A stretch of 64,000 nucleotides of DNA from contig JAGCGK010000124.1 in the NCBI GenBank assembly GCA_017649645.1, positions 116,658-180,657 on the forward strand. The letters are read 5' to 3'. The notes below the pieces were generated by a model. That model was not told where the DNA came from. It made no database searches and saw only the letters and a program-made list of their open reading frames with translations. A program made the translations under genes and the position numbers. Below, piece after piece: positions 34,002 through 44,120 of this stretch. Each line of letters opens with the position of its first letter. Within the stretch, counting starts at the first letter, position 1. The DNA is from Clostridiales bacterium. GTDB taxonomy: Bacteria; Bacillota; Clostridia; Saccharofermentanales; Saccharofermentanaceae.

Positions 34002-36651
34002 TCAGACCAAGAAAAACAACATCCTTAAACTTTTATTGCTTTTGGTGCCTCCGGTATTCACGTTCGTATTCTCGATCATCCTGATGCCTATGACAGATTC
34101 GCTTTATGTCATGACCTGGCATATCGCTCTCATGATACTCGGATTTTCCGTACTTCCTCTCACCTTCATGCTGTTCAAGGATTTTTCGAGCGGAGGCTAC
34201 TTCTTATCGAAAACGATCGGCATCCTTCTTCTGAGCACCATCATCTGGACATTCACCTATATCGGCGTATGCAGATTCAATAAACTCTTCCTTATCATCG
34301 TTCTTGCTGCGATCACGGTATTCTGTTATGCATTCCCGCCGCTCCTTAAGAACACCAGGGAGAAGATATTCGATGATAAGGTCATCACGAATATGCTGAT
34401 CGAGGAAATCATCTTCTCATTTGTATTCGTTCTCTTGTGCTTCTTCAAGGGTATGTATCCTGACATCGAAGGTCAGGAGAAATACATGGACTTCGGTTTC
34501 ATCATGTCCATGATAAGATCTGATAAGCTTCCTGCCAACGATATGTGGCTTGCAGGACAGAAGATCAACTACTATTATTTCGGTCAGTTCGTCTATGCGA
34601 TGATCATCAAGCTTTTCGGGTTTAATCCGAACTACGGTTATATGCTTTCGATGTGTACCGCCATCGCGATCCCGTTCGGTTCGGCTTATACGGTCGGTAC
34701 GATGCTCATAGAGTTTTCGAGAAAGAGAGGATTCGAAGGTCATCCTGTGGCAAAGTACGTCTGCGGAGGTCTTTGTGCATTTACGGCGATCATCTTCGGT
34801 AACTCACATTCATTCTTCTATGATGAGGATTCTCTCGGAAACTCGTTCCTTCGTCTTCTTGCTGACCACGGCATCGACGTTGGTCAGACTGACGGTTTCT
34901 TCTATCCGGACAGCACGCGTTTTATCGGATGGAATCCTGATTCCAAAGTCTACGATGAGGCAGGAAAACTGATCGACGAAGGCGACTTCACGATCCACGA
35001 ATTCCCGTTCTATTCTTATCTTGTCGGAGACCTTCATGCGCACGTTATCTCCATGATGGTAGTTATCCTGATCATTGCCGTAGCGATCGCGCTGCTTTAC
35101 AAGGTCGAGAATCCGTCAGGCTATGAACTTAACAGGGGTTCGATATTCGGCCCTGCTAAGTTAAGCGTCATCAGCAAAGCTTCCATGCTCCACGAGCTGA
35201 AGCTTCTTAATGTTCCTGAGATCTTTATCATGGGTCTTCTTCTCGGCGTAGCTCAGATGACGAACTATTGGGACTTCTTGATCTACTTTATCTTCAGCGC
35301 AATGACGCTTCTTGTCTTCAACACGGTTAGATCGAAGTCGTTTATCTATCCTACGACATTTATCGCGTTCGCGCTTGATCTGGGACTTATCCTCTTTACT
35401 TATATGACATTTGCTGACAGAGTCGTGATCCACGTTCTCCTGCAGCTCCTTTTGACGGTACTTGCTTATCTGCTGGTGGTCTTCTTCCCTTCGGCTCTCA
35501 CGAGAACGGCACTTGCTATGAACGTTCTGTTCTCACTCGCTTATATCCTCGCGATGCCGTTCAACATGAAGTTCGACCTTATCTCCAACGCACTTGCCAA
35601 GGTAACTCACCATTCACCTCTCTGGCAGCTTATGATCCTTTGGGGTATACACATTCTTATCTGCGTGATCTTCATCGTATTCACGATCATTTGCAAGAAC
35701 TATATCGCTACCAAAAAGAAGAACAAGACGAGAGTTTCTCTGTTCAACCAGCCTGCTAACGGATATACAAATCCTGTCGCGAAATTCTTCGGTGAGAGAA
35801 ACCTATGCGATATCTTCATCTGCGGTCTCTCCATCACGGGATTTCTTATGATCATCGCACCTGAGATCTTCTACGTAAGAGATATCTATACCGGCGGATA
35901 CTTAAGATCCAACACGATGTTCAAGTTTACATTCGCAGGATTCATCATGCTCTCTCTCGCGATCGGATATATCGTCATAAGACTTTTCTGGTTCGCCAAC
36001 AAGGAAGGCAACTTCAGCTTCCCTGCTTTCTCGATCGCTATCTTCTGTGCAGTGCTCCTTTTGGTCCCTGCGCACTACACGATCCTGTCTCTCGAGCAAA
36101 GAAGCGGTGATCTTAAAAAGTCCAACTTTAAGACACTGGACGGAACCCAATATCTGGCGACGTTTAAGAGCGGCGATCTTAAGTCAAATCCTAACCCCGG
36201 AAATCTACAGGAAGTAAAGAACTGTATCGACTGGATGAACGAGAATATTGACGGTTCTCCTACGATCTGTGAGGCTTACGGAGCTTCCTATACTTCCTAC
36301 AATCTTGTTTCTGCGTATACAGGTCTCCCGACCGTTTTCGGATGGCAGACTCACGAGTGGCTCTGGAGATTCCACGGCATTGTTGATGAGGAGACTGACC
36401 TTCTCGTTGCAGATCCGGACCAGAACGTTTTCGATATGTACATAAATCCGAGACATGCGGATATCGACACGATATATACCGATCCTGACGGAGACGCAGT
36501 ATGGCAGGCTCTCATGAGATATGACGTCCGTTATATCGTCGTTGGTCCTCTCGAGCGTGAGAAGTACGGTGACAGACTCTACTGTGCATTTACACAGTAT
36601 CTGGAACCTGTTTACTCCAACTCTGAAGTAACTGTGTATAAGACCTACTGA
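33991..36651 (+). CDS. DUF2298 (YYY-domain) polytopic membrane protein
   Basis: 886 aa with more than 15 membrane helices. The eponymous motif is WLAGQKINYYYFGQF near residue 200, and the family block TIHEFPFYSYLVGDLHAHV lies near 345; a soluble C-terminal domain (NWMNENIDG-like, VFGWQTHEWLWR) follows. The overall pattern, membrane helices plus a conserved acidic/His loop, resembles GT-C glycosyltransferases, but no member's reaction is firmly known. The ATG at 33991 has GAGGAGG 6 nt upstream; the ATG at 33976 is itself part of that sequence. Its stop abuts the convergent FtsX-type gene. Confidence 0.85.
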   Translation: MPNNQTKKNNILKLLLLLVPPVFTFVFSIILMPMTDSLYVMTWHIALMILGFSVLPLTFMLFKDFSSGGYFLSKTIGILLLSTIIWTFTYIGVCRFNKLFLIIVLAAITVFCYAFPPLLKNTREKIFDDKVITNMLIEEIIFSFVFVLLCFFKGMYPDIEGQEKYMDFGFIMSMIRSDKLPANDMWLAGQKINYYYFGQFVYAMIIKLFGFNPNYGYMLSMCTAIAIPFGSAYTVGTMLIEFSRKRGFEGHPVAKYVCGGLCAFTAIIFGNSHSFFYDEDSLGNSFLRLLADHGIDVGQTDGFFYPDSTRFIGWNPDSKVYDEAGKLIDEGDFTIHEFPFYSYLVGDLHAHVISMMVVILIIAVAIALLYKVENPSGYELNRGSIFGPAKLSVISKASMLHELKLLNVPEIFIMGLLLGVAQMTNYWDFLIYFIFSAMTLLVFNTVRSKSFIYPTTFIAFALDLGLILFTYMTFADRVVIHVLLQLLLTVLAYLLVVFFPSALTRTALAMNVLFSLAYILAMPFNMKFDLISNALAKVTHHSPLWQLMILWGIHILICVIFIVFTIICKNYIATKKKNKTRVSLFNQPANGYTNPVAKFFGERNLCDIFICGLSITGFLMIIAPEIFYVRDIYTGGYLRSNTMFKFTFAGFIMLSLAIGYIVIRLFWFANKEGNFSFPAFSIAIFCAVLLLVPAHYTILSLEQRSGDLKKSNFKTLDGTQYLATFKSGDLKSNPNPGNLQEVKNCIDWMNENIDGSPTICEAYGASYTSYNLVSAYTGLPTVFGWQTHEWLWRFHGIVDEETDLLVADPDQNVFDMYINPRHADIDTIYTDPDGDAVWQALMRYDVRYIVVGPLEREKYGDRLYCAFTQYLEPVYSNSEVTVYKTY

Positions 36652-39600
36652 TCACTCGATGCTCTTAAGTGATTCCGCCATGTCGATCTTATCGATCTTA
36701 CGGCGCATCACGAGGTCTACCGTGATCGAGAACAGCAATACAGTAAGAAGTGACAGCACGTAGCTGAATGGCATTATTATAACCTTATAGGTAACGATGT
36801 CCATCTTGATCTGCGAGATAACGAACGCGTGCAGGAACTTACCCAGAGGAACGCCGAACAGAAATCCCAGGAACACCAGGATAAAGTTCTCCCTGAACAC
36901 GTAGCTTCCTGTCTCGAGTTTATTAAATCCCAATACCTTCAATGTCGCGATCTCGCGGACACGCTCGGTGATGTTGATGTTATTAAGGTTGAAAAGCACG
37001 ATGAACGCGAGCAAAGCCGCACATCCTATAACGAGGATAACAACGTAATTAAGCTGCTTCATGGTCTCTCCGAAAGTCCTTCTGGACTCAGCCGTTACGC
37101 TCCAGGCCTTAACATGATCCGTATTCGAAGACATAGCCACACCGAACTCATAACCCTTGTCATCCGAGATATGATAAAGGGCTCCGTTCGGCTTATATTC
37201 CTCTTCGAAAACACTCTCATACGTATCAGCGTTCATGATCGCATAATGATATACATAATTCTCGAAAATGTAGTCTATCTCAGCCGTTATGGTCTCACCT
37301 TCATCGCCAACGTCAAAGGTTATCTTGTCACCCGGCTTAAGCTTATTAGTCGAAGCAAGCTTCGCACTTATCGCAACCTTTCCGTCAGAAGGAATACCGT
37401 AGTTCGTTCCCTCGTAGTGAGGCCTTACATATTCGATAAAACTCTCATCTGACGTAGCAAATAAGGTAACGTCTCTTATCGCTGCTTTACTTGTATGCTT
37501 AACGTTAGTCTCATAAAGAAGGACTTCCGAAGCTTTTGCTCCCGTCTTATCCTTTGCAAGTTCGAAGGCTTCCTCCATCTCTTTGGTGGTAGTGTCATCC
37601 GCAAATGTAACCGACAGATCATAAGTCATGATCTCGTCGTACTGGAAGTTAATGAGATTATCGATGGAATCCTTAAGACCGAATCCGGTAATAACGAGAG
37701 CCGTACAACCCGCTATACCGATTATCATCATCCACATCCTCTTTTTGAACCTGAAGACGTTACGTGCGGAAACCTTATGAAGGAACTTAAGTCTCTTCCA
37801 GATAAATCCGATCCTCTCTAAAAGTATCCTCTTACCCGACTGCGGTGCCTTAGGTCTTACAAGTTCAGCAGGCTCTTCGGTAAACTCTCCAAAGCAGGTG
37901 GCGATCGTAACGCCGACTGAACAGATAAGTGATACGGCAAGTGACAGAGCAAGTACCAGATAATCAGTCCTGAACGTTATCGGAGCAAATCCGTACATCA
38001 TGTCATAGACTTTCCATATGACATAAGGAAAAAGCCTCGAGCCTCCGAAGAATCCTCCCACGCAGCCTATCACAGCGGCAAGACCCGAGTAGATCACATA
38101 CTTCATCACGATCGCTGCCTTGGTGTATCCGAGAGCCCTCATCGTTCCTATCTGAACTCTCTCATCAGCTACCATTCTCTGCATCGTTGTGGAGCATACC
38201 AAAGCTGCGATAGCAAAGAAGAACATCGGGAATACTTCCGCCATTCCGTCAACGATCTTGGCATCGTTCTCAAAGCAGACATAACCTAAGTTCGTATCAC
38301 GCTGCAATACATAGATCTCAGGCTCTTCAAAAGAATCTATCTTCACCTGATAGTGTCCCAGAAGCTGTGAGGTCGAAGCTGCATTCATCGACAGTTCCGA
38401 CTTTGCTCTTCCGAGTTCATATACACCGTCAAAGTATTTTTGCAGTCCGTCTTCGTATTCTTTCTTGGCATCTTCCAACTCAGTGACGCCGTCTTCATAT
38501 TCCTTTATTCCGCTATTGAGATCATTAATGCCTTTGTTGTATTTCGACTTGGCATCATCATATTCAGACTTCTGTGATTCAAACTCTTCATATGCTGAGT
38601 TATATGCTTCAAGACCGCTCTGATAAAGTGCCTCCGCTTCTTCGATCGAAGTGATCTGAGTTGTCACCTGTTCGAGCTGTCCCTTAACTTCTTCATACTG
38701 TGTCTCGACTTCGGTCAACGCAGCGACTAAAGCTTCTAATCCTTCCTGCGTATAAACAGGATCTTCGACATCACCCTGAGCTTCGAGCGCCAGAGCATAG
38801 CCGTCCTTTTGTTCAGTCAGGGTTTCCTTGGCAGTCTCAAGTTCAGGAAGCGCTGCCTCGAGTGTTTCCTTGGCCATTTTAAGATCAGGAAGAAGAGGTC
38901 TTACTTTCTCAAGTTCCTCGTTAGCAGCATCCAGTTCTTCTTTCTTCTCGGCGAAAGTCTCTTCTGCTTCGCTTATCTTTATCTCATATTCTTCGAGCGT
39001 GAGTTTGGCTTCATCAAGTTTCTCATCTGAAGAATCGATAGTATCCTTGGCATCAGCAAGTTCAACTTCAGCATCGGCTATCTGAACCTTGGCGTCATCG
39101 AGTTCTTCCCTGGCATCCTTAAGCTCCTGCTCTGCATCTTTTATCTCGTCATTGGCATCTTTTAAAGAATCATGGAATTCCTTTTGTCCTTCTTCGAGAT
39201 CCTCTTTTGCCTCACCAATAAGATCATCAAATCTATTGTTGATCACTTCTTCAGTCTTAGCCTTAAGAACCTTCTCAAACTCATCTGCATTCTTCTCATA
39301 TTCATCAGAATAGGATTCAAGGTCGCTGTCGAGCTTAACGAATACTTCCGTATAGTATTCGAAATCGAGACTGTCCTCCATGATGTAAGCAAAATAGCCT
39401 ATGGATCCTCCGCCTACATCCGTTGTTCCTCTTTGGAAATTAAGATAATATGGGGATCTTACTCTTCCTACGACAGTGAACTCTTTATAGGAAAAACCGT
39501 CATCATCTTTAAGCACCAGATTGGTTCCGATAACATCAGGGCCGCACATATAACCGTCCAAAACGACCTCATCCGGACTTTGAGGAAGCCTTCCTTCTTC

Positions 39601-39978
39601 AAGTTCCAGATCGTTAACGTTTTGGGTCAATGTATGAAATCTTACGACAGCATAACCGACCGGTTCTTCGGTACTTCCGGGTTCCATCGTTACAGCCAGT
39701 GCATCTTTAAAGACAGCGCCCTGACATGATCTTATCCCTTCAACAGATGATATCTCTTCAATATCTTCTTTGGTAAATCCTATCGTGGATATGAGCCTAT
39801 AGTCGAACAGCTCATGCTCCTTGATGTACTTGTCGCCCGTAGCCATGAAAGAAGGCATGGTGACACGAAGACCCGAAAAGAATCCGACTCCCAATGCGAT
39901 TATCGCAAGGATAGCAAGAAACCTTACAAGACTTCCTTTTATCGATCGAAAAACAACTTTCCAGTAGCTGCGATTCAT
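36652..39978 (-). CDS. FtsX/MacB-type ABC permease with long coiled-coil insert
   Basis: 1108 aa. First membrane helix (about 17-38), an extracytoplasmic MacB-like region, then about 330 residues (roughly 230-560) of heptad-like Glu/Leu/Asp/Lys coiled coil with repeats such as ELKDAREELDDAKVQ. An FtsX domain with three helices follows (about 590-720), then a second external domain and a last FtsX domain (about 990-1100). The permease probably works mechanically on an external substrate, with the ATPase encoded 3 nt upstream. No separate periplasmic adaptor is needed in this type. There is no terminator: the stop is back to back with the DUF2298 stop (TGATCA). Confidence 0.9.
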   Translation of the reverse strand: MNRSYWKVVFRSIKGSLVRFLAILAIIALGVGFFSGLRVTMPSFMATGDKYIKEHELFDYRLISTIGFTKEDIEEISSVEGIRSCQGAVFKDALAVTMEPGSTEEPVGYAVVRFHTLTQNVNDLELEEGRLPQSPDEVVLDGYMCGPDVIGTNLVLKDDDGFSYKEFTVVGRVRSPYYLNFQRGTTDVGGGSIGYFAYIMEDSLDFEYYTEVFVKLDSDLESYSDEYEKNADEFEKVLKAKTEEVINNRFDDLIGEAKEDLEEGQKEFHDSLKDANDEIKDAEQELKDAREELDDAKVQIADAEVELADAKDTIDSSDEKLDEAKLTLEEYEIKISEAEETFAEKKEELDAANEELEKVRPLLPDLKMAKETLEAALPELETAKETLTEQKDGYALALEAQGDVEDPVYTQEGLEALVAALTEVETQYEEVKGQLEQVTTQITSIEEAEALYQSGLEAYNSAYEEFESQKSEYDDAKSKYNKGINDLNSGIKEYEDGVTELEDAKKEYEDGLQKYFDGVYELGRAKSELSMNAASTSQLLGHYQVKIDSFEEPEIYVLQRDTNLGYVCFENDAKIVDGMAEVFPMFFFAIAALVCSTTMQRMVADERVQIGTMRALGYTKAAIVMKYVIYSGLAAVIGCVGGFFGGSRLFPYVIWKVYDMMYGFAPITFRTDYLVLALSLAVSLICSVGVTIATCFGEFTEEPAELVRPKAPQSGKRILLERIGFIWKRLKFLHKVSARNVFRFKKRMWMMIIGIAGCTALVITGFGLKDSIDNLINFQYDEIMTYDLSVTFADDTTTKEMEEAFELAKDKTGAKASEVLLYETNVKHTSKAAIRDVTLFATSDESFIEYVRPHYEGTNYGIPSDGKVAISAKLASTNKLKPGDKITFDVGDEGETITAEIDYIFENYVYHYAIMNADTYESVFEEEYKPNGALYHISDDKGYEFGVAMSSNTDHVKAWSVTAESRRTFGETMKQLNYVVILVIGCAALLAFIVLFNLNNINITERVREIATLKVLGFNKLETGSYVFRENFILVFLGFLFGVPLGKFLHAFVISQIKMDIVTYKVIIMPFSYVLSLLTVLLFSITVDLVMRRKIDKIDMAESLKSIE

Positions 39979-39981
39979 AGA

Positions 39982-40683
39982 TCACCATTCAATAGCTTCA
40001 ACAGGAACAGGATTTACATTTTCGACATTGCTTTCAACCTTACCGCTCTTAAGTCTTATGACTCTGTCAGCCATGGCGGTAAGTGCCGAGTTATGAGTTA
40101 TGATAACGACCGTCATATTCTTTCCGACGCTCAATTTCTGAAGAAGCTTAAGTATCGATTTTCCGGTCTGATAATCAAGAGCACCTGTAGGTTCATCGCA
40201 CAAGAGGAGCTTCGGATTTTTAGCCAGCGCTCTGGCTATCGCTACACGCTGCTGTTCACCGCCCGAGAGCTGTGCCGGGAAATTACTCTTTCTTTCTTCA
40301 AGTCCAACCTCAGACAGGATCTTTTCAGGATCCATTGGGTCTTTTGCAAGCTGGGTAGCCATCTCAACATTTTCGATAGCAGTAAGATTAGGGATAAGGT
40401 TATAAAACTGGAAGACAAATCCGACATCGTATCTTCTGTACAATGCCAGTTCCTTATCACTTAACTTGGATATCTCTCTGCCGTCCAGGAATACGCTTCC
40501 TGTCGTAAGCTTATCCATTCCTCCGAGAATATTAAGGAGCGTGGTCTTACCTGCTCCCGATTGTCCGAGAATGACGCACAACTCACCTTCATTAATATAA
40601 AAATCGGCGCCGTTCAAGGCATTAACCTGAACGTCGCCTGTTTTATAGATCTTCTTTACATCTTTGAATTCAATATATGACAT
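39982..40683 (-). CDS. ABC transporter ATP-binding protein (LolD/MacB type)
   Basis: 233-aa ATPase partner of the FtsX-type permease. Walker [11 protein letters not shown]-loop VFQFYNLIP, signature LSGGEQQR, Walker [13 protein letters not shown] and H-loop ITHNS are all intact. Its start follows the transglutaminase stop with no gap, so the three genes transglutaminase-ATPase-permease form one unit downstream of proS. Confidence 0.95.
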   Translation of the reverse strand: MSYIEFKDVKKIYKTGDVQVNALNGADFYINEGELCVILGQSGAGKTTLLNILGGMDKLTTGSVFLDGREISKLSDKELALYRRYDVGFVFQFYNLIPNLTAIENVEMATQLAKDPMDPEKILSEVGLEERKSNFPAQLSGGEQQRVAIARALAKNPKLLLCDEPTGALDYQTGKSILKLLQKLSVGKNMTVVIITHNSALTAMADRVIRLKSGKVESNVENVNPVPVEAIEW

Positions 40684-42252
40684 TTACTGCTCGTCCCTTG
40701 CTATAACTCGTACCGGTCTTACCAAATATCCGTCAAAGCTTATCTTCTTTTTGCTCTGGATATCCAGGATAAGTCTCGGACAGTTATCAAAAGCAAGATT
40801 GCCTATCTTAACTCCGTCAGGAACTCTGCAATAAGACAGCTTATCGCAAAGGTAGAAAGCTTCATAACCAATGGAGACAACACTTTCCGGGATATAGATA
40901 TATTCCAGATCCTCACAGCTCATGAAGGCATAATCATCGATCCTCATTATCGTATCAGGAAGGATTACTTTGGTAAGCTGATCGCAGTTGAAAAATCCCT
41001 CTTCGCCGATCGCAGTGATATTGGAATCTTCATCAAATCTCAGTTCAAAGAAGTCATTATTCATTTCAGGCATAACAACTTCACCTTCACCGTAGATCGT
41101 GCAAACGCCGTTCTCATCGATCTTGAATCTGGCATCCTTACCGCAAGATCCCTCAGCCGGGATCGAATGAGAAAAGTCGGAGTTCATTACAAGATGGGTA
41201 TAAGAGATCGATTCAAGCGGAAGAAGAAAGAAATCCTTAGTCGGCTCACCGCTTTCAAATACACCGTCATGATATGTATTCGGGTTATCCCATGTTATGT
41301 CGAGTGTCTGCCACTTTCCGTCAAGGTATACCACGTTCCAAGCATGGTTACTGTTGGTATCATTATCGACGTCAATATAAAGCCACATTACGTCATAATC
41401 ATAACCGCTTCCGTATACTTCCGATGCCGGAATTCCGCAGCATCTGCAAAGACCGACGAAAACATTGGAAAAACCTTCACAGATAGCGATCTTTCTTCGA
41501 AGGAGCGTTAAGACATCATCCTGATATCCTACGTCGTTATCGTAATCGAGCTGATCAAGATCGTAGTACATCTCGCTTGTCAGATAAGTATAGATCGCAA
41601 AGACCTTCTCATAATCGTTCTTGCAATCTTTAGTAAGATCTTCAGCAAGTTTTTTGACATCAAACTGATCATATTCGATATCTCTCTGGTCTTTAAGGAA
41701 AGCATCATACGGATCACCGAACATGGAAAGCTTTTCCATTCTCTGCCTGTTAACCTCATATGACTTAGCCATAACAAAGAATACTTCACCTTCAGTATTC
41801 ATTGAGATTACAGGAGCTTCATCATAGAAGGAACGATCGGAAAAAGTGACAATGAGTGAGATGAAATATGCTTCTCCCTGCTCAAGTCCGGAAGCATCGA
41901 TCTTCATTTCAGAATCACCGACCTCGGAGATCATGAGCTTAGTGTCGTAATAACCTAAGACCTGGACATCCCACTTAACTCCGGCACCTTCAGGTTTCAT
42001 TACAAGATAATTATCTTCAACTGCCACCGTCAAAGATTCACCCGGCTCACCGTAATATGTGTAATCCTCGTAAGGTGCTACATACATGGAAGGATTAAAT
42101 AGATTCGGATCACTGTTCCTTCGTTCATTTCTCATAGATCTTCTGATGCCGGAACTCCTTTCCGCATCACGAACATCACCACCCCTAACAGCAGAAACTG
42201 TTAACGGAAGCATAACCAAACAAAGTAACAAAGAAACAATGCGCTTTACCAT
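40684..42252 (-). CDS. Secreted transglutaminase-like protein with leucine-rich repeats
   Basis: 522 aa. Signal peptide MVKRIVSLLLCLVMLPLTVS with cleavage near SA-V. The transglutaminase core has the full triad: Cys in KIAICEGFSNVF, His in NSNHAWNVVYLDGKW, and Asp in QTLDITWDNP. After it come BspA-type LRR_5 repeats (DQLTKVILPDTIMRIDDYAF, YIPESVVSIGYEAF). Such proteins act on surface proteins or peptidoglycan-linked peptides. It starts 1 nt after the proS stop and is followed directly by the ABC ATPase, so it may be a client or partner of that exporter (inference). Confidence 0.87.
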   Translation of the reverse strand: MVKRIVSLLLCLVMLPLTVSAVRGGDVRDAERSSGIRRSMRNERRNSDPNLFNPSMYVAPYEDYTYYGEPGESLTVAVEDNYLVMKPEGAGVKWDVQVLGYYDTKLMISEVGDSEMKIDASGLEQGEAYFISLIVTFSDRSFYDEAPVISMNTEGEVFFVMAKSYEVNRQRMEKLSMFGDPYDAFLKDQRDIEYDQFDVKKLAEDLTKDCKNDYEKVFAIYTYLTSEMYYDLDQLDYDNDVGYQDDVLTLLRRKIAICEGFSNVFVGLCRCCGIPASEVYGSGYDYDVMWLYIDVDNDTNSNHAWNVVYLDGKWQTLDITWDNPNTYHDGVFESGEPTKDFFLLPLESISYTHLVMNSDFSHSIPAEGSCGKDARFKIDENGVCTIYGEGEVVMPEMNNDFFELRFDEDSNITAIGEEGFFNCDQLTKVILPDTIMRIDDYAFMSCEDLEYIYIPESVVSIGYEAFYLCDKLSYCRVPDGVKIGNLAFDNCPRLILDIQSKKKISFDGYLVRPVRVIARDEQ

Positions 42253-42253
42253 T

Positions 42254-43951
42254 TTACCTAAACTCGATCGCAGCCTTTACAGCTTCATCTGCTGTAAGCT
42301 CGACCTGCTCTCCTGTCTGACGATATTTTACTTCTACTATTCCCTCTGATGCGCGTCTTCCGACTGTTATCCTTACAGGGATACCGATAAGATCGGAATC
42401 CTTGAACTTAACGCCCGGACGCTCATTTCTGTCATCGATCAAAACTTCGATGCCTGCATCGAGGAGTTTATTATAGATATCCTCTGCAAGCTTCATGCAC
42501 TCTTCATCGACAACCTTTGTCGGAACAACAACGACCTTATAAGGTGCAACCTCTGTAGGCCACTTGATTCCGTCCTCATCATTGTACTGCTCGATAACTG
42601 CAGCAAGTGTTCTTCCAACACCGATACCGTAGCATCCCATGATCATTGGATTTTCCTTGCCGTCCTTGTCGAGATATACACAGTTCAAAGCCTTGGAATA
42701 CTTAGTTCCGAGCTTGAAGATATGTCCTACTTCAACGCCTCTGCACATAGCGAGCGGCTTTCCGCACTTAGGACACTTGTCACCCTCAACAACGTTTCTT
42801 ACATCAGCTACCTTTGTAGCTTCGAAATCTCTTCCGTAGTTAACGTTCTTGAAGTGATAATCTGTCTCGTTAGCACCTACGATGAAATTCTCCATAGCAA
42901 GAACTTCAGGATCAACGATGAGGTCGACTTTTTCCTTAAGATCTACAGGGCCTGCAAAACCGACCTTAGCACCTGTGACCCTCTCAACATCCTCAAATGC
43001 AGCAAGGTTCATCTCTGTTGCATCGTAAAGGTTACCGAGCTTAGTCTCGTTGATCTCACGATCGCCTCTTACCATAACTGCAACGATCTTACCGTCGATA
43101 TCGTAAAGGATCGTCTTAGCAAAGTTTGCAGGCTCGGAATTCATGAATCCCATGAGTTCCTCGATAGTCTTAACGTTAGGTGTATGGATCTTCTCAACTT
43201 CCTTCATCTCGAAGTCCTTAGCAGGCTCCGGCGGGATAGTTGAAGCTTTCTCTTCGTTAGCTGCGTAAGAGCACTCTGTACAGTAACAGATAGCATCCTC
43301 ACCGACTACGCTCTTAACCATGAACTCCTGTGAACCGGAACCGCCCATGGCACCTGAGTCAGCATCTACGATGATGTAGTCTAAGCCAAGTCTGTCGAAG
43401 ATCTTGCAGTAAGCCTTGTACATTGCGTTGTAGGACTCATCAAGACCTGCCTCGTCAGCATCAAAGGAATAAGCATCCTTCATAACGAACTCACGAGCAC
43501 GCATAACGCCGAATCTCGGGCGCTTCTCGTCACGGTACTTGTGCTGAATCTGATATAAAGTAACAGGGAGCTGCTTATATGATCTGATCGTATCTCTTAC
43601 AGCCTCCGTGAAAGGTTCTTCGTGCGTAGGGCCAAGACAGAACTGACGTCCGCCTCTGTCAAGAAGTCTGAACATCTCAGGACCGAACTTATCCCATCTT
43701 CCGGAAGCCTGATAAACTTCTGCCGGGAGAACTGCAGGCATGATGAGCTCCTGTGCTCCTGCCCTGTCCATCTCTTCTCTTACGACTCTCTCTACGTTCT
43801 TATACGCCTTGTAACCTACAGGCATAAAGGAATATATTCCCGATGCAACCTTACGCATAAGGCCTGCGCGAAGCATGAGCTGATGTGATGGGATTTCAGC
43901 ATCGGAAGGAACCTCTCTCTGGGTTGCCATGAATAACTTGGATACTCTCAT
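42254..43951 (-). CDS. proS: Prolyl-tRNA synthetase
   Basis: 565-aa bacterial-type class II synthetase. Motif 2 region [16 protein letters not shown], then [25 protein letters not shown]; the YbaK-like editing insertion lies between about 225 and 400; the C-terminal anticodon domain follows GCYGIGVGR. The start at 43951 has GGAG 7 nt upstream; the longer frame to 44041 crosses the promoter. No T-box visible. Confidence 0.96.
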   Translation of the reverse strand: MRVSKLFMATQREVPSDAEIPSHQLMLRAGLMRKVASGIYSFMPVGYKAYKNVERVVREEMDRAGAQELIMPAVLPAEVYQASGRWDKFGPEMFRLLDRGGRQFCLGPTHEEPFTEAVRDTIRSYKQLPVTLYQIQHKYRDEKRPRFGVMRAREFVMKDAYSFDADEAGLDESYNAMYKAYCKIFDRLGLDYIIVDADSGAMGGSGSQEFMVKSVVGEDAICYCTECSYAANEEKASTIPPEPAKDFEMKEVEKIHTPNVKTIEELMGFMNSEPANFAKTILYDIDGKIVAVMVRGDREINETKLGNLYDATEMNLAAFEDVERVTGAKVGFAGPVDLKEKVDLIVDPEVLAMENFIVGANETDYHFKNVNYGRDFEATKVADVRNVVEGDKCPKCGKPLAMCRGVEVGHIFKLGTKYSKALNCVYLDKDGKENPMIMGCYGIGVGRTLAAVIEQYNDEDGIKWPTEVAPYKVVVVPTKVVDEECMKLAEDIYNKLLDAGIEVLIDDRNERPGVKFKDSDLIGIPVRITVGRRASEGIVEVKYRQTGEQVELTADEAVKAAIEFR

Positions 43952-43991
43952 ATTTGTCTCCTGCGAAATATTATTATAATAAGCACAAAAT

Positions 43992-44020
43992 ATTATAATT
44001 GCAGGGAGAAGATTTTGCAA
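43992..44020 (-). promoter_or_regulatory. Sigma-A promoter of proS
   Basis: Minus strand TTGCAA, 17-nt spacer, TATAAT. Confidence 0.82.
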
Positions 44021-44120
44021 ATCTGATCGCTTAATACCCAATCATTTTTCGAGCCATTCCTATCAGATAGACAGGCATCTATATTTTCTTATTTCTCGAA
44101 AACATTCACCGGCGTCTAAA

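Noticed and set aside
38700..39313. Plus-strand frames rich in Ser/Leu opposite the permease
   Set aside because: They mirror the Glu/Lys/Leu coiled coil of the permease on the other strand.
44040..44100. TTTTCGAG / CTCGAAAA inverted repeat after feoB as a terminator
   Set aside because: The arms are about 40 nt apart with no T-run after them; a weak inner hairpin exists but the evidence is too thin.
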